Source: Ursus arctos (lineage: Eukaryota > Chordata > Mammalia > Carnivora > Ursidae). Taken from it: a stretch of DNA of 64,000 bases. A program made the position numbers and the translations under genes. Shown in pieces: positions 11,686 through 24,395 of the stretch; within the stretch, counting starts at the first letter, position 1; each line of letters begins with the position of its first letter. The notes beneath the pieces are model-generated. The model saw only the letters and a list, made by a program, of their open reading frames with translations. It was not told the DNA's origin and ran no database searches. The stretch spans positions 80,484,333 to 80,548,332 of the forward strand of contig NW_026622764.1 in assembly GCF_023065955.2 (NCBI RefSeq), written 5' to 3'.

Positions 11686-14064
11686 GGCTTCCCACGGAGA
11701 CAGCTTTCCTGAGGTGCACACCCTATCCCAAGTGGTTGTGGCAAGGTAAAGCAAATGCCCTCCACTTCTCTGGAAGAAACCACAGTGCCCAGCCATGTTC
11801 TAAGCCCTCCCATCCTCCCTGGGCTTCTGGCAGCAGGAGTGAAAAGAGAGGAGCAGAGCACTGGGACCCGTTTGACAAAAACTGGCTTCCCACGGGAAAG
11901 TCTTTCTCCACGTGCAGACATGCTCCCAGGTTCCTGTGGCAAGGGGAAGGAAATGCCATACACTGACCTGGAGAAGACCACAGGGCCCAGGCACAGTCTG
12001 AACCCTTCCCTCAACCCGGCGGTTTTGCTAGCAGGAGTTCAACCCCAACGAACACAGCCCGGAGACCCCTGGGGCAAAAACGGCTTCCGACGAACAATAG
12101 GTGCTTGCTGTGGAACACCTATCCCAAGTGGGGGTAGCCAGCTCAACAAAATGCCACACACCCAGGTGTAAGAAACAACATTGCCCAGGCATGGTCTAAG
12201 CCCCTCACCTCGTCCCTGTGCTTTGGGGAGCCGGAGGGACAGCCGAGGCCCACGGCCCTGAGACCCCTTTGCAAAAAGCCGGCTTCCCACGGAGACAGTT
12301 TTCCTGAGGTGCACACCCTATCCCAAGTGGTTGTGGCAAGGTAAAGCAAATGCCCTCCACTTCTCTGGAAGAAACCACAGTGCCCAGCCATGTTGTAAGC
12401 CCTCCCATCCTCCCTGGGCTTCTGGCAGCAGGAGTGAAAAGAGAGGAGCAGAGCACGGGGACCCGTTTGACAAAACCCGGCTTCCCACGGGAAAGTCTTT
12501 CTCCACGTGCAGACATGCTCCCAGGTGCCTGGGGCAAGGGGAAGGAAATGCCATACACTGACCTGGAAGAGACCACAGGGCCCAGGCACAGTCTGAACCC
12601 TTCCCTCAACCCGGCGGTTTTGCTAGCAGGAGTTCAACCCCAACGAACACAGCCCGGAGACCCCTGGGTCAAAAACGGCTTCCGACGAACAATAGGTGCT
12701 TGCTGTGGAACACCTATCCCAAGTGGGAGTAGCCAGCTCAACAAAATGCCACACACCCAGGTGTAAGAAACAACATGGCCCAGGCATGGTCTAAGCCCCT
12801 CACCTCGTCCCTGTGCTTTGGGGAGCCGGAGGGACAGCCGAGGCACACGGCCCTGAGACCCCTTTGCAAAAAGCCGGCTTCCCACGGAGACAGTTTTCCT
12901 GAGGTGCAGACCCTATCCCAAGTGGTTGTGGCAAGGTAAAGCAAATGCCCTCCACTTCTCTGGAAGAAACCACAGTGCCCAGCCATGTTCTAAGCCCTCC
13001 CATCCTTCCTGGGCTTCTGACAGCAGGAGTGAAAAGAGAGGAGCAGAGCACTGGGACCCGTTTGACAAAACCGGCTTCCCACGGGAAAGTCTTTCTCCAC
13101 GTGCAGACATGCTCCCAGGTGCCTGTGGCAAGGGGAAGGAAATGCCATACACTGACCTGGAAGAGACCACAGGGCCCAGGCACAGTCTGAACCCTTCCTT
13201 CAACCCGGCGGTTTTGCTAGCAGGAGTTCAACCCCAGCGAACACAGCCCGGAGACCCCTGGGTCAAAAACGGCTTCCGACGAACAATAGGTGCTTGCTGT
13301 GGAACACCTATCCCAAGTGGGGGTAGCCAGCTCAACAAAATGCCACACACCCAGGTGTAAGAAACAACATTGCCCAGGCATGGTCTAAGCCCCTCACCTC
13401 GTCCCTGTGCTTTGGGGAGCCGGAGGGACAGCCGAGGCCCACGGCCCTGAGACCCCTTTGCAAAAAGCCGGCTTCCCACGGAGACAGTTTTCCTGAGGTG
13501 CACACCCTATCCCAAGTGGTTGTGGCAAGGTAAAGCAAATGCCCTCCACTTCTCTGGAAGAAACCACAGTGCCCAGCCATGTTCTAAGCCCTCCCATCCT
13601 CCCTGGGCTTCTGGCAGCAGGAGTGAAAAGAGAGGAGCAGAGCACGGGGACCCGTTTGAAAAAACCCGGCTTCCCACGGGAAAGTCTTTCTCCACGTGCA
13701 GACATGCTCCCAGGTGCCTGGGGCAAGGGGAAGGAAATGCCATACACTGACCTGGAAGAGACCACAGGGCCCAGGCACAGTCTGAACCCTTCCCTCAACC
13801 CGGCGGTTTTGCTAGCAGGAGTTCAACCCCAACGAACACAGCGCGGAGACCCCTGGGTCAAAAACGGCTTCCGACGAACAATAGGTGCTTGCTGTGGAAC
13901 ACCTATCCCAAGTGGGGGTAGCCAGCTCAACAAAATGCCACACACCCAGGTGTAAGAAACAACATTGCCCAGGCATGGTCTAAGCCCCTCACCTCGTCCC
14001 TGTGCTTTGGGGAGCCGGAGGGACAGCCGAGGCCCACGGCCCTGAGACCCCTTTGCAAAAAGCC

Positions 14065-15474
14065 GGCTTCCCACGGAGAGAGTTTTCCTGAGGTGCAGAC
14101 CCTATCCCAAGTGGTTGTGGCAAGGTAAAGCAAATGCCCTCCACTTCTCTGGAAGAAACCACAGTGTCCAGCCATGTTCTAAACACTCCCATCCTCACTG
14201 GTCTTCTGGCAGCAGGAGTGAAAAGAGAGGAGCACAGCACTGGGACCCGTTTGACAAAAACCGGCTTCCCACGGGAAAGTCTTTCTCCACGTGCAAACAT
14301 GCTCCCAAGTGCCTGTGGCAAGGTGAAGGAAATGCCATAGACTGACCTGTAAGAGACCACAGGGCCCAGGCACAGTCTGAGCCCTTCCCTCATCCCGGCG
14401 GTTTTGCTAGCAGGAGTTCAACCCCAAGGAACACAGCCCGGAGACCCCTGGGGCAAATACGGCTTCCGACGAGCAATACGCTCTTGCTGTGGAAAACCTA
14501 TCCCAAGTGGGGGTAGCCAGGTAAACAAAATGCCACACACCCAGGTTAAAGAAGCAACATTGCCCAGGCATGGTCTAAGCCCCTCAACTCGTCCCTGTGC
14601 TTTTGGGAGACCGAGGGACACCTGAAGCCCACGGCCCTGAGACCCATTTGACAAAAAGACGGCTTCCCACGGAAACAGATTCCTGAGGTGCAGACCCTCT
14701 CACAAGTGGTTGTGGCAAGGTAAAGCAAATGCCATCCACGATTCTGGAAGAAACCACAGTGCCCAGCCATGTTCTAAACTGCCCAGGTATGGTCTAAGCC
14801 CCTCACCTCATCCCTGTGATTTTGGGAGCCATAGGGAAATCCGAGGCCCACGGCCATGATACCCGTTTGGCCAAAAGCCGGCTTCCCACGGAAACAGTTT
14901 TCCTGAGGTGCAGACCCTCTCACAAGTGGTTGTGGCAAGGTAAAGCAAATGCCCTCCACTTCTCTGGAAGAAACCACAGTGCCCAGCCATGTTCTAAACA
15001 CTCCCATCCTCACTTTGCTTCTGGCAGCAGGAGTGAAAAGAGAAGAGCACAGCACTGGGAACCATTTCACAAAAACCGGCTTCCCACGGGAAAGTCTTTC
15101 TCCACGTGCAGACATGCTCCCAAGTGCCTGTGGCAAGGTGAAGGAAATGCCATACACTGACCTGTAAGAGACCACAGGGTCCAGGCACAGTCTGAGCCAT
15201 TTCCTCATCCCGGCGGTTTTCCTAGCAGGAGTTGAACCCCAACGACCCCAGCCCGGAGAACCCTGGGGCAAAAACAGCTTACAACGAGCAATATGCTCTT
15301 GCTGTGGAAAACCTATGCAAAGTGGGGGTAGCCAGGTAAACAAAATGCCACACCCCGAGGTGTAAGAAACAAAATTGCCCAGGCATAGTCTAAGCCCCTC
15401 ACCTTGTCCCTGTGCTTGTGGGAGCCGGAGGGACACCCGAGGCCCACGGCCCTGAGACCCATATGGCAAAAAAT
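14065..15474. repeat. Diverged island inside the array (~1.4 kb)
   Basis: Two near full-length units (14065-14660, 596 bp; 14880-15474, 595 bp) flank a truncated one (14661-14879). Divergence is visible from about 14,160 to 15,540. In subunit A at 14880-15077 I counted about 15 differences from the common form in 198 bp (7-8%), several times the usual level. Marker changes are CTAAACACTCCCATCCTCAC, CTCACAAGTGG, CCTCATCCCGG, GGAAAACCTAT and CAATA(T/C)GCTCTTGC. The two long units share these markers, so they are related to each other rather than randomly decayed. The ~240-codon minus-strand open frame at 14774-15490 is a by-product of lost stops. Confidence 0.9.
14661..14879. repeat. Truncated unit (219 bp), A/C deletion junction
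   Basis: The unit begins as subunit A and, just after CCAGCCATGTTCTAA near 14,776, continues in subunit C at ACTGCCCAGGTATGGTCTAAG. About 376 bp (the end of A, all of B and the first half of C) are missing. A and C are homologous at this point (GCCCAGCCATGTTCTAA versus GCCCAGGCATGGTCTAA), so the deletion joined related sequences, and about 20 bp of this motif is present twice at the joint. It is the only large length variant in the window. Confidence 0.9.
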
Positions 15475-18400
15475 GGCTTCCCACGGACACAGTTTTCCTG
15501 AGGTACAGACCCTCTCACAAGTGGTTGTGGCAAGGTAAAGCAAATGCCATCCACTTCTCTGGAAGAAACCACAGTGCCCAGCCATGTTCTAAGCCCTCCC
15601 ATCCTCCCTGGGCTTCTGGCAGCAGGAGTGAAAAGAGAGGAGCAGAGCACTGGGACCCGTTTGACAAAACCCGGCTTTCCACGGGAAAGTCTTTCTCCAC
15701 GTGCAGACATGCTGCCAGGTGCCTGGGGCAAGGGGAAGGAAATGCCATACAGTGACCTGGAAGAGACCACAGGGCCCAGGCACAGTCTGAACCCTTCCCT
15801 CAACCCGGCGGGTTTGCTAGCAGGAGTTCAACCCCAACGAACACAGCCCGAAGACCCCTGGGTCAAAAACGGCTTCCGACGAACAATATGCGCTTGCTGT
15901 GGAACACCTATCCCAAGTGGGGGTAGCCAGTTCAACAAAATGCCACACACCCAGGTGTAAGAAACAACATTGCCCAGGCATGGTCTAAGCCCCTCACCTC
16001 GTCCCTGTGCTTTGGGGAGCCGGAGGGACAGCCGAGGCACATGGCCCTGAGACCCCTTTGAAAAAGCCGGCTTCCCACGGAGACAGTTTTCCTGAGGTGC
16101 ACACCCTATCCCAAGTGGTTGTGGCAAGGTAAAGCAAATGCCCTCCACTTCTCTGGAAGAAACCACAGTGCCCAGCCATGTTCTAAGCCCTCCCATCCTC
16201 CCTGGGCTTCTGGCAGCAGGAGTGAAAAGAGAGGAGCAGAGCACGGGGACCCGTTTGACAAAACCCGGCTTCCCACGGGAAAGTCTTCCTCCACGTGCAG
16301 ACATGCTCCCAGGTGCCTGGGGCAAGGGGAAGGAAATGCCATACACTGACCTGGAAGAGACCACAGGGCCCAGGCACAGTCTGAACCCTTCCCTCAACCC
16401 GGCGGGTTTGCTAGCAGGAGTTCAACCCCAACGAACACAGCCCGGAGACCCCTGGGTCAAAAACGGCTTCCGACGAACAATAGGTGCTTGCTGTGGAACA
16501 CCTATCCCAAGTGGGAGTAGCCAGCTCAACAAAATGCCACACACCCAGGTGTAAGAAACAACATTGCCCAGGCATGGTCTAAGCCCCTCACCTCGTCCCT
16601 GTGCTTTGGGGAGCCGGAGGGACAGCCGAGGCACACGGCCCTGAGACCCCTTTGAAAAAGCCGGCTTCCCACGGAAACAGTTTTCCTGAGGTGCACACCC
16701 TATCCCAAGTGGTTGTGGCAAGGTAAAGCAAATGCCCTCCACTTCTCTGGAAGAAACCACAGTGCCCAGCCATGTTCTAAGCCCTCCCATCCTCCCTGGG
16801 CTTCTGGCAGCAGGAGTGAAAAGAGAGGAGCAGAGCACGGGGACCCGTTTGACAAAACCCGGCTTCCCACGGGAAAGTCTTTCTCCACGTGCAGACATGC
16901 TCCCAGGTGCCTGGGGCAAGGGGAAGGAAATGCCATACACTGACGTGGAAGAGACCACAGGGCCCAGGCACAGTCTGAACCCTTCCCTCAACCCGGCGGG
17001 TTTGCTAGCAGGAGTTCAACCCCAACGAACACAGCCCGGAGACCCCTGGGTCAAAAACGGCTTCCGACGAACAATAGGTGCTTGCTGTGGAACACCTATC
17101 CCAAGTGGGGGTAGCCAGCTCAACAAAATGCCACACACCCAGGTGTAAGAAACAACATTGCCCAGGCATGGTCTAAGCCCCTCACCTCGTCCCTGTGCTT
17201 TGGGGAGCCAGAGGGACAGCCGAGGCACACGGCCCTGAGACCCCTTTGCAAAAAGCCGGCTTCCCACGGAGACAGTTTTCCTGAGGTGCACACCCTATCC
17301 CAAGTGGTTGTGGCAAGGTAAAGCAAATGCCCTCCACTTCTCTGGAAGAAACCACAGTGCCCAGCCATGTTCTAAGCCCTCCCATCCTCCCTGGGCTTCT
17401 GGCAGCAGGAGTGAAAAGAGAGGAGCAGAGCACTGGGACCCGTTTGACAAAAACCGGCTTCCCACGGGAAAGTCTTTCTCCACGTGCAGACATGCTCCCA
17501 GGTGCCTGTGGCAAGGGGAAGGAAATGCCATACACTGACCTGGAAGAGACCACAGGGCCCAGGCACAGTCTGAACCCTTCCCTCAACCCGGCGGTTTTGC
17601 TAGCAGGAGTTCAACCCCAACGAACACAGCCCGGAGACCCCTGGGTCAAAAACGGCTTCCGACGAACAATAGGTGCTTGCTGTGGAACACCTATCCCAAG
17701 TGGGAGTAGCCAGCTCAACAAAATGCCACACACCCAGGTGTAAGAAACAACATTGCCCAGGCATGGTCTAAACCCCTCACCTCGTCCCTGTGCTTTGGGG
17801 AGCCGGAGGGACAGCCGAGGCACACGGCCCTGAGACCCCTTTGCAAAAAGCCGGCTTCCCACGGAGACAGTTTTCCTGAGGTGCACACCCTATCCCAAGT
17901 GGTTGTGGCAAGGTAAAGCAAATGCCCTCCACTTCTCTGGAAGAAACCACAGTGCCCAGCCATGTTCTAAGCCCTCCCATCCTCCCTGGGCTTCTGGCAG
18001 CAGGAGTGAAAAGAGAGGAGCAGAGCACGGGGACCCGTTTGACAAAAACCGGCTTCCCACGGGAAAGTCTTTCTCCACGTGCAGACATGCTCCCATGTGC
18101 CTGGGGCAAGGGGAAGGAAATGCCATACACTGACCTGGAAGAGACCACAGGGCCCAGGCACAGTCTGAACCCTTCCTTCAACCCGGCGGGTTTGCTAGCA
18201 GGAGTTCAACCCCAACGAACACAGCCCGGAGACCCCTGGGGCAAAAACGACTTCCGACGAACAATAGGTGCTTGCTGTGGAACACCTATCCCAAGTGGGG
18301 GTAGCCAGCTCAACAAAATGCCACACACCCAGGTGTAAGAAACAACATTGCCCAGGCATGGTCTAAGCCCCTCACCTCGTCCCTGTGCTTTGGGGAGCCG

Positions 18401-21400
18401 GAGGGACAGCCGAGGCACACGGCCCTGAGACCCCTTTGCAAAAAGCCGGCTTCCCACGGAGACAGTTTTCCTGAGGTGCACACCCTATCCCAAGTGGTTG
18501 TGGCAAGGTAATGCAAATGCCCTCCACTTCTCTGGAAGAAACCACAGTGCCCAGCCATGTTCTAAGCCCTCCCATCCTCCCTGGGCTTCTGGCAGCAGGA
18601 GTGAAAAGAGAGGAGCAGAGCACTGGGACCCGTTTGACAAAACCCGGCTTCCCACGGGAAAGTCTTTCTCCACGTGCAGACATGCTGCCAGGTGCCTGGG
18701 GCAAGGGGAAGGAAATGCCATACACTGACCTGGAAGAGACCACAGGGCCCAGGCACAGTCTGAACCCTTCCCTCAACCCGGCGGTTTTGCTAGCAGGAGT
18801 TCAACCCCAACGAACACAGCCCGAAGACCCCTGGGTCAAAAACGGCTTCCGACGAACAATAGGTGCTTGCTGTGGAACACCTATCCCAAGTGGGGGTAGC
18901 CAGCTCAACAAAATGCCACACACCCCGGTGTAAGAAACAACATTGCCCAGGCATGGTCTAAGCCCCTCACCTCGTCCCTGTGCTTTGGGGAGCCGGAGGG
19001 ACAGCCGAGGCACACGGCCCTGAGACCCCTTTGAAAAAGCCGGCTTCCCACGGAAACAGTTTTCCTGAGGTGCACACCCTATCCCAAGTGGTTGTGGCAA
19101 GGTAAAGCAAATGCCCTCCACTTCTCTGGAAGAAACCACAGTGCCCAGCCATGTTCTAAGCCCTCCCATCCTCCCTGGGCTTCTGGCAGCAGGAGTGAAA
19201 AGAGAGGAGCAGAGCACGGGGACCCGTTTGACAAAACCCGGCTTCCCACGGGAAAGTCTTTCTCCACGTGCAGACATGCTCCCAGGTGCCTGGGGCAAGG
19301 GGAAGGAAATGCCATACACTGACCTGGAAGAGACCACAGGGCCCAGGCACAGTCTGAACCCTTCCCTCAACCCGGCGGGTTTGCTAGCAGGAGTTCAACC
19401 CCAACGAACACAGCCCGGAGACCCCTGGGTCAAAAACGGCTTCCGACGAACAATAGGTGCTTGCTGTGGAACACCTATCCCAAGTGGGGGTAGCCAGCTC
19501 AACAAAATGCCACACACCCCGGTGTAAGAAACAACATTGCCCAGGCATGGTCTAAGGCCCTCACCTCGTCCCTGTGCTTTCGGGAGCCGGAGGGACAGCC
19601 GAGGCCCACGGCCCTGAGACCCCTTTGCAAAAAGCCGGCTTCCCACGGAGACAGTTTTCCTGAGGTGCACACCCTATCCCAAGTGGTTGTGGCAAGGTAA
19701 TGCAAATGCCCTCCACGTCTCTGGAAGAAACCACAGTGCCCAGCCATGTTCTAAGCCCTCCCATCCTCCCTGGGCTTCTGGCAGCAGGAGTGAAAAGAGA
19801 GGAGCAGAGCACTGGGACCCGTTTGACAAAACCCGGCTTCCCACGGGAAAGTCTTTCTCCACGTGCAGACATGCTCCCAGGTGCCTGTGGCAAGGGGAAG
19901 GAAATGCCATACACTGACCTGGAAGAGACCACAGGGCCCAGGCACAGTCTGAACCCTTCCCTCAACCCGGCGGTTTTGCTAGCAGGAGTTCAACCCCAAC
20001 GAACACAGCCCGGAGACCCCTGGGTCAAAAACGGCTTCCGACGAACAATAGGTGCTTGCTGTGGAACACCTATCCCAAGTGGGGGTAGCCAGCTCAACAA
20101 AATGCCACACACCCAGGTGTAAGAAACAACATTGCCCAGGCATGGTCTAAGCCCCTCAACTCGTCCCTGTGCTTTGGGGAGCCGGAGGGACAGCCGAGGC
20201 ACACGGCCCTGAGAAACCATTGCAAAAAGCCGGCTTCCCATGGAGACAGTTTTCCTGAGGTGCAGACCCTATCCCAAGTGGTTGTGGCAAGGTAAAGCAA
20301 ATGCCCTCCACTTCTCTGGAAGAAACCACAGTGCCCAGCCATGTTCTAATCCCTCCCATCCTCCCTGGGCTTCTGGCAGCAGGAGTGAAAAGAGAGGAAC
20401 AGAGCACTGGGACCCGTTTGACAAAAACCGGCTTCCCACGGGAAAGTCTTTCTCCACGTGCAGACATGCTCCCAGGTGCCTGTGGCAAGGGGAAGGAAAT
20501 GCCATACACTGACCTGGAAGAGACCACAGGGCCCAGGCACAGTCTGAACCCTTCCCTCAACCCGGCGGTTTTGGTAGCAGGAGTTCAACCCCAACGAACA
20601 CAGCCCGGAGACCCCTGGGGCAAAAACGGCTTCCGACGAACAATAGGTGCTTGCTGTGGAACACCTATCCCAAGTGGGGGTAGCCAGCTCAACAAAATGC
20701 CACACACCCAGGTGTAAGAAACAACATTGCCCAGGCATGGTCTAAGCCCCTCACCTCGTCCCTGTGCTTTGGGGAGCCGGAGGGACAGCCGAGGCCCACG
20801 GCCCTGAGACCCCTTTGCAAAAAGCCGGCTTCCCACGGAGACAGTTTTCCTGAGGTGCACACCCTATCCCAAGTGGTTGTGGCAAGGTAAAGCAAATGCC
20901 CTCCACTTCTCTGGAAGAAACCACAGTGCCCAGCCATGTTCTAAGCCCTCCCATCCTCCCTGGGCTTCTGGCAGCAGGAGTGAAAAGAGAGGAGCAGAGC
21001 ACGGGGACCCGTTTGACAAAACCCGGCTTCCCACGGGAAAGTCTTTCTCCACGTGCAGACATGCTCCCATGTGCCTGGGGCAAGGGGAAGGAAATGCCAT
21101 ACACTGACCTGGAAGAGACCACAGGGCCCAGGCACAGTCTGAACCCTTCCCTCAACCCGGCGGTTATGCTAGCAGGAGTTCAACCCCAACGAACACAGCC
21201 CGGAGACCCCTGGGTCAAAAACGGCTTCCGACGAACAATAGGTGCTTGCTGTGGAACACCTATCCCAAGTGGGAGTAGCCAGCTCAACAAAATGCCACAC
21301 ACCCAGGTGTAAGAAACAACATTGCCCAGGCATGGTCTAAGCCCCTCACCTCGTCCCTGTGCTTTGGGGAGCCGGAGGGACAGCCGAGGCACACGGCCCT

Positions 21401-22611
21401 GAGACCCCTTTGCAAAAAGCCGGCTTCCCACGGAGACAGATTTCCTGAGGTGCACACCCTATCCCAAGTGGTTGTGGCAAGGTAAAGCAAATGCCCTCCA
21501 CTTCTCTGGAAGAAACCACAGTGCCCAGCCATGTTCTAAGCCCTCCCATCCTCCCTGGGCTTCTGGCAGCAGGAGTGAAAAGAGAGGAGCAGAGCACGGG
21601 GACCCGTTTGACAAAACCCGGCTTCCCACGGGAAAGTCTTTCTCCACGTGCAGACATGCTCCCAGGTGCCTGGGGCAAGGGGAAGGAAATGCCATACACT
21701 GACCTGGAAGAGACCACAGGGCCCAGGCACAGTCTGAACCCTTCCCTCAAACCGGCGGGTTTGCTAGCAGGAGTTCAACCCCAACGAACACAGCCCGGAG
21801 ACCCCTGGGGCAAAAACGGCTTCCGACGAACAATAGGTGCTTGCTGTGGAACACCTATCCCAAGTGGGGGTAGCCAGCTCAACAAAATGCCACACACCCA
21901 GGTGTAAGAAACAACATTGCCCAGGCATGGTCTAAGCCCCTCACCTCGTCCCTGTGCTTTGGGGAGCCGGAGGGACAGCCGAGGCCCACGGCCCTGAGAC
22001 CCCTTTGCAAAAAGCCGGCTTCCCACGGAGACAGTTTTCCTGAGGTGCACACCCTATCCCAAGTGGTTGTGGCAAGGTAAAGCAAATGCCCTCCACTTCT
22101 CTGGAAGAAACCACAGTGCCCAGCCATGTTCTAAGCCCTCCCATCCTCCCTGGGCTTCTGGCAGCAGGAGTGAAAAGAGAGGAGCAGAGCACGGGGACCC
22201 GTTTGACAAAACCCGGCTTCCCACGGGAAAGTCTTTCTCCACGTGCAGACATGCTCCCAGGTGCCTGGGGCAAGGGGAAGGAAATGCCATACACTGACCT
22301 GGAAGAGACCACAGGGCCCAGGCACAGTCTGAACCCTTCCCTCAACCCGGCGGTTTTGCTAGCAGGAGTTCAACCCCAACGAACACAGCCCGGAGACCCC
22401 TGGGTCAAAAACGGCTTCCGACGAACAATAGGTGCTTGCTGTGGAACACCTATCCCAAGTGGGAGTAGCCAGCTCAACAAAATGCCACACACCCAGGTGT
22501 AAGAAACAACATGGCCCAGGCATGGTCTAAGCCCCTCACCTCGTCCCTGTGCTTTGGGGAGCCGGAGGGACAGCCGAGGCACACGGCCCTGAGACCCCTT
22601 TGCAAAAAGCC
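15475..22611. repeat. Zone 2: 12 mixed units including block copy 2
   Basis: Twelve units run from the end of the island to the first trimer. Unit 15475 starts with island-like sequence (CTCACAAGTGG, CCATCCAC) and returns to the common form near 15,590. Its B subunit has CTGCCAGG, as in units 5143 and 18448. Units 15475 and 16069 both end in the shortened TTTGAAAAAGCC tract. Zone 2 then joins block copy 2 at about 17.8 kb. Confidence 0.82.
17853..22295. repeat. Long duplicated block, copy 2 (~4.4 kb)
   Basis: This is the second copy of 4548-8990 at +13,305 bp. Private changes in this copy include CTTTCGGGAGCC near 19,580, CCACGTCTCTGG near 19,716 and GACAGATTTCC near 21,440, so the copies have begun to diverge. 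The offset equals 22 normal units plus the 219-bp truncated unit at 14661, which lies between the copies. At the left end the terminal C-tract is TTTGCAAAAAGCC where copy 1 has TTTGAAAAAGCC, placing the breakpoint within or just after that junction. Confidence 0.88.
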
Positions 22612-24395
22612 GGCTTCCCACGGAGACAGTTTTCCTGAGGTGCACACCCTATCCCAAGTGGTTGTGGCAAGGTAAAGCAAATGCCCTCCACTTCTCTGGA
22701 AGAAACCACAGTGCCCAGCCATGTTCTAAGCCCTCCCATCCTTCCTGGGCTTCTGACAGCAGGAGTGAAAAGAGAGGAGCAGAGCACTGGGACCCGTTTG
22801 ACAAAACCGGCTTCCCACGGGAAAGTCTTTCTCCACGTGCAGACATGCTCCCAGGTGCCTGGGGCAAGGGGAAGGAAATGCCATACACTGACCTGGAAGA
22901 GACCACAGGGCCCAGGCACAGTCTGAACCCTTCCTTCAACCCGGCGGTTTTGCTAGCAGGAGTTCAACCCCAGCGAACACAGCCCGGAGACCCCTGGGTC
23001 AAAAACGGCTTCCGACGAACAATAGGTGCTTGCTGTGGAACACCTATCCCAAGTGGGGGTAGCCAGCTCAACAAAATGCCACACACCCAGGTGTAAGAAA
23101 CAACATTGCCCAGGCATGGTCTAAGCCCCTCACCTCGTCCCTGTGCTTTGGGGAGCCGGAGGGACAGCCGAGGCCCACGGCCCTGAGACCCCTTTGGAAA
23201 AAGCCGGCTTCCCACGGAGACAGTTTTCCTGAGGTGCACACCCTATCCCAAGTGGTTGTGGCAAGGTAAAGCAAATGCCCTCCACTTCTCTGGAAGAAAC
23301 CACAGTGCCCAGCCATGTTCTAAGCCCTCCCATCCTCCCTGGGCTTCTGGCAGCAGGAGTGAAAAGAGAGGAGCAGAGCACGGGGACCCGTTTGACAAAA
23401 CCTGGCTTCCCACGGGAAAGTCTTTCTCCACGTGCAGACATGCTCCCAGGTGCCTGGGGCAAGGGGAAGGAAATGCCATACACTGACCTGGAAGAGACCA
23501 CAGGGCCCAGGCACAGTCTGAACCCTTCCCTCAACCCGGCGGTTTTGGTAGCAGGAGTTCAACCCCAACGAACACAGCCCGGAGACCCCTGGGGCAAAAA
23601 CGGCTTCCGACGAACAATAGGTGCTTGCTGTGGAACACCTATCCCAAGTGGGGGTAGCCAGCTCAACAAAATGCCACACACCCAGGTGTAAGAAACAACA
23701 TGGCCCAGGCATGGTCTAAGTCCCTCACCTCGTCCCTGTGCTTTGGGGAGCCGGAGGGACAGCCGAGGCCCACGGCCCTGAGACCCCTTTGCAAAAAGCC
23801 GGCTTCCCACGGAGACAGTTTTCCTGAGGTGCACACCCTATCCCAAGTGGTTGTGGCAAGGTAAAGCAAATGCCCTCCACTTCTCTGGAAGAAACCACAG
23901 TGCCCAGCCATGTTCTAAGCCCTCCCATCCTCCCTGGGCTTCTGGCAGCAGGAGTGAAAAGAGAGGAGCAGAGCACGGGGACCCGTTTGACAAAACCCGG
24001 CTTCCCACGGGAAAGTCTTTCTCCACGTGCAGACATGCTCCCAGGTGCCTGGGGCAAGGGGAAGGAAATGCCATACACTGACCTGGAAGAGACCACAGGG
24101 CCCAGGCACAGTCTGAACCCTTCCCTCAACCCGGCGGTTTTGCTAGCAGGAGTTCAACCCCAACGAACACAGCCCGGAGACCCCTGGGTCAAAAACGGCT
24201 TCCGACGAACAATAGGTGCTTGCTGTGGAACACCTATCCCAAGTGGGGGTAGCCAGCTCAACAAAATGCCACACACCCAGGTGTAAGAAACAACATTGCC
24301 CAGGCATGGTCTAAGCCCCTCACCTCGTCCCTGTGCTTTGGGGAGCCGGAGGGACAGCCGAGGCCCACGGCCCTGAGACCCCTTTGCAAAAAGCC
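22612..24395. repeat. Trimer higher-order repeat X-Y-Z, copy 1 (1,784 bp)
   Basis: Units are X (22612; CTTCCTGGGCTTCTGACAG, ACAAAACCGGC), Y (23206; ACAAAACCTGGCTTCCC, preceded by TTTGGAAAAAGCC) and Z (23801; common form). The order repeats at 24396 (X-Y-W) and 26180 (X-Y-Z) at exactly 1,784-bp spacing. Confidence 0.88.

Larger units (their letters stand above)
386..14064. repeat. Zone 1: 23 mixed-subfamily units
   Basis: This stretch holds 23 complete units (starts 386 to 13470) with no strict short-period higher-order repeat. Recurrent linked variants include TTTGAAAAAACCC in A with GAGACTACAGG in B (units 2765, 3954, 9307), GGTAATGC for GGTAAAGC in A (5143, 6332), and CCCATGTGCC in B (4548, 7522, 11091). 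Unit 3360 has a one-base deletion near the middle of A (TAAAGAAATTCCC). It contains the first copy of the long duplicated block. There is no gene. Confidence 0.85.

Noticed and set aside
14774..15490. Longest minus-strand open frame (about 238 codons)
   Set aside because: It covers the truncated unit and the diverged island, where point changes and the deletion removed stops. It reads as the same low-complexity repeat translation as elsewhere, with no family resemblance.
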